From NCBI GenBank assembly GCA_031308135.1, contig JAHLJT010000631.1, positions 216,812,111 through 216,876,110 of the forward strand: a stretch of DNA of 64,000 bases, given 5' to 3'. Shown in pieces: positions 58,232-64,000 of the stretch. A program made the translations under genes and the position numbers. Position 1 is the stretch's first letter. Each line of letters opens with the position of its first letter. The notes beneath the pieces are model-generated. The model did no database searches. It was given only the letters and a program-made list of their open reading frames with translations, and was not told where the DNA came from. Origin of the DNA: Acheta domesticus (lineage: Eukaryota > Arthropoda > Insecta > Orthoptera > Gryllidae).

Positions 58232-58700
58232 TTGATGTTCCCGGGCACGCTAATGAGGCCGTTGATGTACTAAATGTCCTTCAGGCTTGGAGATGGCGAT
58301 GTTCCTGCCCCACTGGGTGGTGCGATCGGGGACCACCCTACATGGTCGGCTTGTGGTAAATTTCCCACTCCTGGTATTTCCCCAACGGGGTATCGTCCAG
58401 ACCGGGCCAGCTCTAAGCTGCCGACTGATCACACGATGTTTGTATGGTAGAGAAGTGCATGTAACTGTAAGAGTGTGTAAGGGGAAATGATAGGTCAAGG
58501 AAGAGGAGATTGCACGCGGTCCGTGACCCGTTTGTTAGGGTACTGCTCCGGCGTTCGCCTCGAGGTGATGGAAAAAAATCACGGGAAAACTACCGATAAG
58601 AGCAGCGGTGTGCTAGAATTTTCCTCCTGACAGCGGTGGATCTCTTCACGTCTATAATTTGTGTCGAAAATCTGTCACCGCCGGGATTCGAACTGTAACA
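58232..58700 (-). mobile_element. Long SINE family, diverged minus copy
   Basis: It shares the order of body blocks with 44124-44625: GTTCCCGGGCACGC, ACCCTACATGGTCGGC, GTCCGTGACCCGTTTGTTAG and GAAAACTACCGATAAG. It ends with CCGCCGGGATTCGAAC, the complement of a tRNA-like B box. The A-box end is degraded and no target duplication was found. Confidence 0.78.
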
Positions 58701-59099
58701 GAAATGCTAAATGCAGGCGGTTATCTAATAAAGAAACAATCAGTTTAATTCCAGATAAAACTTTCCCATTAAGTTACAAGCACAAGAAGCATAGAAATTT
58801 TGAAGGCAAAGAAGAGTTCACTAAGTATCTTTTGTAATGTGAATATCTCATTCATTCACTCTTCATTTACATTCAGTAATCGTGAATCGAATACGTTCCT
58901 AAAGAGACAAGCAAACAACAATGTCACAATTAAATAAAGTAAACACCATTTTCATTAAGTCATGCGCTTTTGTAACTTCAATAGACTTTTATTGAGCTCG
59001 CAATTAATGGAAACGTTTGTCTAACGGGTAATTGCTCGTCTCCTTTCTCCCTGAAAATGAATCACCTCTTCCTTGTGTAACAAACGTCTGGCGGAACAC

Positions 59100-59480
59100 G
59101 TTAATGTCTAGTTCTGGCGGCTAGCAACGACCCCGCGGATCTGAGCGTAATCCTCTCCGGGCGGCCTGGCGCGCGCGCTCGCCCTCCTCCTCCTCCTCTT
59201 CCTCCTCCGCTCGCCTTGGTCGCGTGAACCTGGTATCTGTGTGCGGAATCCGCCGCCGCTTGGTGCCTCTCGCTCCGTCCCGCCTTCGGGGTGCCTTAGA
59301 ACATGTCTCCGTTTCCGCCAGCACTACAGCCTTCCAAACGGCGTCCGCCCCGCGTTCACTCCTGCTTCCACTGCGGCCGCCACTCACTCCTCTACTCCCG
59401 TATTCATTTCCACCTCCACTCCCTGCTCCACTCCTGCATGCCTTCCGAAATCCCCTCTCGGCTCCATTCTAGCCGCCACG
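59100..59480. other. GC-rich island
   Basis: CpG-rich (CTGGCGCGCGCGCTCGCCCT at about 59166) and merging into the pyrimidine-rich repeat to its right. Confidence 0.4.
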
Positions 59481-59690
59481 CCCGCCTCCTCTACTCTCAC
59501 TACCATTCCACCTCCACTCCCGCCTTCCACCTCCACCTCCACCTTCCACCTCCACTCCCGCCTCTACTCCCGCCTCTACTCCCGCCTCCATTCCCGCCTC
59601 CACACCCGCCTCCACTCCTGCCTTCAACCTCGACTCCACTCCCGCCTCCACTCCCGCCTCCACTCCTTCTGGGTCCATTCCTCCCCTTTG
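59480..59690. repeat. Pyrimidine-rich minisatellite, 12-bp unit
   Basis: Repeated CTCCCGCCTCCA / CTCCCGCCTCTA units. Frames through it give Pro/Leu/His or Gly/Val/Glu repeats on the two strands. Confidence 0.9.
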
Positions 59691-60359
59691 TTCTATCCCC
59701 TTTCGCTACTCCGTTCCAGCCTCGCACTCAGTTCCGCCCCATGCTCCCACCTCCATTCCCTAATATTGCGAGAGACTTCATCTGCGCTTGCGCTACCCGG
59801 CTTCTCTGACTATTCTCCTCTTCTCGGCGTTAACCCGGAAGATACCTTTCTCACAGAGTAATCTGTTGTAAACAACGTTACCGCATTGCCAAACAGTTCC
59901 GCATAATCAAAAACAGCGAGACTTGTGAACCGTAAGGTTACCTTCTTCCCGCCTGAAGCCAGCTTTTTGCCCGTCTTTTGCGAGTTACTCTGCGAGGATG
60001 CGTGTACGAGAGCGTCTGGGGTAGTGCATGCAACGGTCAAGTTATGCCATTGCGTTTGGCGACCAATCCATATGATTTTATTGTGCTCAAAGAGCATCAA
60101 CTGTCACTAATAATGACGCATAATACCATCACGTTGAATGACGGAGGGAAAGATGCCCGGCAGCAACCGACGGTTAAGGAAGAGCCACAGCTGTGTACCA
60201 ATCCTCCAGCACATAAGCACTGCAATTTCGAGGTTCAGCTTCCTGGTGATTTATTTCTCTTATGCTCTGTTGGTTTTTACAACTGCTTTTGTTCTTTGTC
60301 GAACATCTGCGTTCTTTTAGATTCTTTCATTTCTCCATTATTGTGTTCTTTCTATCCTT

Positions 60360-60447
60360 ATTAAGTTACAACTTTCTTTCAATCTTTTATCAGTAACAAA
60401 ACTATTAAGTTACAACTTTCTTTCAATCTTTTATCAGTAACAAAACT
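60360..60447. repeat. Perfect 44-bp tandem duplication
   Basis: 60360-60403 (starting ATTAAGTTACAACTTTC) is repeated without change at 60404-60447, and the first three bases recur again. The lack of divergence suggests a recent event. Confidence 0.95.
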
Positions 60448-60859
60448 ATTCGTTTTTGCTCTTTTGTTTGCACCGCATGAATGCAAACATTTTTAACACA
60501 TTAATTTTTGCCTTTTTGGAATTACCCACATACACCACTAGCCAGAGCCAGACAGCTGTCTTGATTTGTTACATTAGCCTACAGCGCTCGTTCTACGTTT
60601 CAGCATCGTAATCTCTCTATTCATATCCGACACAATCATCGGTTATCTTCTTCGAAACATTCCTTTACACTTCTCTCAGAAATTCGCTGATTCCTCATTC
60701 AGCTAGGGCATTCATCTCGTTCCTTCTCACCACCCTTCATTACCACACCACACTGCCCCTTCACCAATTTCCCTCTCCTGATTTTGTTATCCTTTATGTT
60801 ACAAAATGCTACACCTATCCACCTCTACTCCGATGACCTCGTTTCTCTGCCTCCGCCAT

Positions 60860-61340
60860 TATTTCCCTTCCTTGGGCGCGCGGTGCTGCCAGGCCGCCGG
60901 GCGCTGTCACTGATACGCTGCTGCACGGCTGTTCAGTTCTGACGCCCCTCCCTCAGCGGTGAGTCACCGTTTCCTCTCCGTCGCATTCACGGGATACGGA
61001 AGAGCGTCTGGGTGTAGGCAGAGCATTGGCAGGATATTAACGGTGGCGATGGCACTGGCAGAGATGCTAATGTGGCAGTGGACGCGAAGGCCGTGAGCGG
61101 AGCACAAGCTGAGGTTCGGGGGCGGGCGAGCATTTCGGAAGTTGAACCAGAATTCGAGGCATAGATTTGATATTGGTTATGAGGAAAACAGAAACAGATT
61201 TGATGGTGAGGCGATGTGGACAAAGAAAAGAGCGGGAGGGGGGCGTCAGAGGTGGAGGCAGTGCGTTTGCAATGTCTGTGGAGAAGGTAGGAAGATGTGA
61301 CTGATGTGACAGTTGAGGTAAAGGAGATAACGAGGGGTGG
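60860..61340. other. GC-rich island
   Basis: CGCGCGGTGCTGCCAGGCCG (about 60876) and similar. No exon supported. Confidence 0.35.
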
Positions 61341-61344
61341 AGCG

Positions 61345-61490
61345 GAGGGGAGGTGTAACGAAGGGGCGGGTGGAGCGGAGGGGTGGGTGGAGCGGAGGGG
61401 CGGGTGGAGCGGAGGGGCGGGTGGAGCGGAGGGGTGGGTGGAGCGGAGGGGCGGGTGGAGCGGAGGGGCGGGTGGAGGAGGGTAGTGGTA
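61345..61490. repeat. Minisatellite, 17-bp GC-rich unit
   Basis: About seven copies of TGGAGCGGAGGGGCGGG with C/T variants. A 266-codon minus-strand frame here (about 60987-61787) is a Pro/Ser/His artefact of it. Confidence 0.92.
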
Positions 61491-61499
61491 CAAAGGGGG

Positions 61500-61790
61500 T
61501 TGGAGCGAAGCGGTAGTTGAGTTGGGTGTAGCACTGCGGTGGGGGGAAAGAGTGGGGCGGGGACGAGTGTGGTGGGCGCGAGGGCGGGGTCGTTGGTGTG
61601 GCAGAGACTGGTGCAGTCGCGCGCGCCGGCCGCGCAAACACCCCTTGCAGCGCCGGGCCACGCGCCTCCGCGCCTCGCACTCCGCGCGGCATTGTTTCCC
61701 GAGTGACGCCGCTGCCATTCCGCTGCTGGAGTGTTTCAGTGTCACCTGCGTTTGACGCTGCGTTTTCCAAACGACAGACTTCCACACACA
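61500..61790. other. GC-rich island
   Basis: CGCGCGCCGGCCGCGCAAAC (about 61620). Possible promoter-type CpG island; no gene start recognised. Confidence 0.35.
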
Positions 61791-61799
61791 GCTTCTAGA

Positions 61800-62585
61800 G
61801 GGAACGGAGCCATCATCACAATCGTTTAGAACGTGATCTACCCATAAATCTACTACCGGAAAATATTAAGAGTCATCATACGAACGTGTATTTTTGATTA
61901 TAAATTCCATTTATAATTAAATCAATTAAAATTTTTGGATGGGTATTGTTCTTTTTTATTAACAATACAAAACTATGTAATGAAGGTACAAATCTGAATT
62001 CAAGTTCTTAAATTCAAAACAGTATTTTTTAAAACGAAGATTTGTTATATTCTGTTTCAATATTGCCTGAATTGTTTGGTATTATTAGATAAACAAAATA
62101 AAACAAAATAATTAGTTTCTAGGAGTTGCTCACTTATCTAAAATTCATTACTCCATTAATGTTGTGTTATGTTAGGTTGTTCGTTGCGTTTTTGCAATAT
62201 TACCCATATTCTATGTCATCCATTTAATTTTTGCTGGAAATTTAAACGAGTAATTCATAAATTAATTATACAATAACAATAAAAGAACGTAACAAAGTTA
62301 CTTTTCTATCATAATACTACGTAAACGTCAAAGGTATAGAGTTATATGTCCCCTTTTACTGGTTTTACAAAAGAGCAGTTTAAAAATGATTTTGTTCTCT
62401 GAAAGAAGTGAACATGATATTTTATTTATTTGAAACATCGGTATTAATGCACTCTGCACATAGCTCTCAATACCGCCATGAACAGGAATGAAATTGGAAC
62501 AAGGATGTTGACATATCTCATCTGATTGTGAGAGATAATTGCTTCATTCCTTGCATTCAATTAGAGATTATCCATGTAAAACAAA
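61800..62585. other. AT-rich, no gene recognised
   Basis: Includes TGTTATGTTAGGTTGTTCG near 62165 and no open frame of note. Confidence 0.4.
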
Positions 62586-64000
62586 AACTAGTGGTGCTAC
62601 AACAGCACTTACTTTCCCGTATTAGAGGAAACAGCTAAGTAGTACTGTAATATTGCACTTTATGCGCTACTAACATCTTCGCTTGGAACTCACTATTTCC
62701 ATTGCAGTATTGTCAGAACTATGTGAATTCTACAACTTCACAAAAATAGAATGCAAAAGTTTTGTAACCCTGTATTGGAAAAAGAAGCCTGATACCCTGG
62801 AAATATAGAAATGCCTTCCATTGGGCCATAATTAGGAAAGAGTATTTTAAAACCATGCAACAAATTCTCTACTCACTACAAATGGTACAGCGTTTGGTGC
62901 AAAACTAAATATTTGCCTGCAAATATCAACATAAATTAGACAATTATAACTCCTTTTTCATACAGCTCCATTAGGTCACAACAATGACACTAATTCACAG
63001 ATATTCACGAGCGCAAAGTCAATTCCATTGTTGCAGACCCTGCATTGTCGCTATTCTGAGAGCTATTAATTCTTTTTACTTATTTCAAATATTTCAAAAT
63101 AAACAATTTCTAAAATATTAATGTGTAAGTCTATAACAAAGTTCGAATGTAAGACACGAAGAAAGAAATAATATACAAAATGGCACATTCTAATTTACGA
63201 CGCATCCAGCTGTCCGAAGCGCAGTAAATTTACAGCGGCCTATTACGTTTGTCACAAAATTAAAGAAAAACTACTCGTATTTCGAAAAAATTAAGCATGA
63301 CCTATTTATTTTATTTATTTATTTGTCAAAAAACAGAAACAGAATGGCACAGACTTTCCCGTATTAGTTTTCTATTTTCCTGGGTCTTCGCTAGCTATTC
63401 GGAATTGCCACATACTCTTTCTTGCCAGCTACCATCTATCATCGCCAAAAGTACATTTTTTTGTCATTTTCTTAATTTTTCCTATTGGTTTCCTATTGGT
63501 AGAACAGAAACATTAATTTTAGAATATTAAAGAACACAAAAACCTAGCAGTAATGGGCAATTTTCTTTTAAAAATTATGTGCCGTTTAAGAGAAAATGGC
63601 GTTTTAGCACTACTAAAAATGCGAAATTTGAAGCTCATTTTCACAGAAAATTTTTGAGTTTTCAAAATACTTTATTTGAAGTTATTTGAAGCACTTACAC
63701 TCACAAATATAATCGCCTTTACAAATTGCGGATAATGTGCATATTAAAGATGTGAGAGATCTTTCAAAAAATTTACATTTATATAATTTTTGAAAAAAAA
63801 CAAAAAAACTCAAAATAAACTTCACGCTATACTAATGAGTGTAATTAGCACTATCCGTTACAAAAGTTTCAAGAAAAAAATTGCAGCCATATACGAGAAA
63901 ATGACGTTTGAGCATTTCTGAATATGCCGAAATTTGAGCTACTTTTCACAGAAAACGGTAGTGTTTTCGAGAAACTTTACTTGACATTATTTAAAGCATA
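62586..64000 (-). mobile_element. Satellite-module element, minus copy running off the window
   Basis: It starts with the terminus AACTAGTGGTGCTACAACAG, then ACTTTCCCGTATTA. It continues with the complement of the 18.9-19.8 kb tail (CAATGACACTAATTCACAG; ACGACGCATCCAGCTGTCCG), then from about 63345 the CAGACTTTCCCGTATTAG junction and modules to 64000 (ATGCGAAATTTGAAGCTCAT at about 63620). It lacks the MITE present in the plus copy. Its far end is outside the window. Confidence 0.8.

Noticed and set aside
59241..59861. 206-codon plus-strand frame rich in Ser/Leu/His/Pro
   Set aside because: Produced by the pyrimidine-rich 12-bp repeat; no homology or splice support.
60987..61787. 266-codon minus-strand frame
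   Set aside because: Its core is the 17-bp minisatellite read as HPPLRSTHPSAPP-type repeats, and overlapping frames are equally open.

Overview
This is an intron-bearing, AT-rich, transposon-dense eukaryotic window. It looks like an arthropod, most likely an insect: the split genes resemble insect SV2/SVOP-type transporters, and the mobile elements (Copia LTR, Jockey-like LINE, Tc1/mariner-like transposase, tRNA-derived SINEs, MITEs) fit insect genomes. No rRNA, CRISPR or operon-type structure is present. Coding density is very low and most open frames are chance frames through GC-rich minisatellites. The only unsequenced stretch is a run of exactly 100 Ns at 31401-31500.

Left third (1-13.7 kb). 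A plus-strand gene of unknown function seems to end here, with one supported exon at 1310-1399 and a terminal exon at 5407-5747. It converges on a 10-exon minus-strand gene (10686-5718) for an MFS transporter of the synaptic vesicle glycoprotein 2 (SV2) family. That gene keeps canonical splice sites and compatible phases but carries two frame-breaking indels. A 2.0 kb foldback element with a 4-bp target duplication (2700-4731) and a small MITE (about 4994-5209) lie beside it.

Middle (13.7-29.4 kb). This is an accumulation of repeats. Several kilobases consist of a roughly 260-310 bp module found in both orientations inside elements that end in an inverted repeat around GTGGTGCTACA / TGTAGCACCAC. 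Into or between these lie a nested inverted-repeat element (15.3-16.9 kb) holding a Jockey-type RT fragment and a TA-flanked GC-rich MITE, a dead Tc1/mariner-like transposase, a MITE with a perfect 21-bp TIR, a LINE endonuclease fragment and SINE pieces.

29.4-36.1 kb. A second, 5'-truncated SV2-like copy lies on the same strand as the first, with at least six single-base indels. It is followed by the N gap and a nearly complete Copia element (5' LTR cut by the gap, gag, protease, integrase, RT, RNase H, 3' LTR) that is frameshifted throughout and has a Glu-to-Lys change at the integrase catalytic site.

Right part (36.1-64 kb). The composition changes. Unremarkable AT-rich sequence alternates with about ten GC/CpG-rich islands, four GC-rich minisatellites, two SINE insertions with clear target-site duplications, a long-armed MITE (53.9-54.4 kb) and, at the end, a minus-strand copy of the module family. 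No conserved protein was recognised here. The islands could be promoters, regulatory DNA or lncRNA starts, which sequence alone does not settle.

No convincing new multi-gene system is present. The strongest unusual signals are the foldback/satellite-module family, the paired broken SV2 paralogues with an indel signature that may be assembly error, and the GC-rich MITE that looks as if it carries promoter-like sequence.
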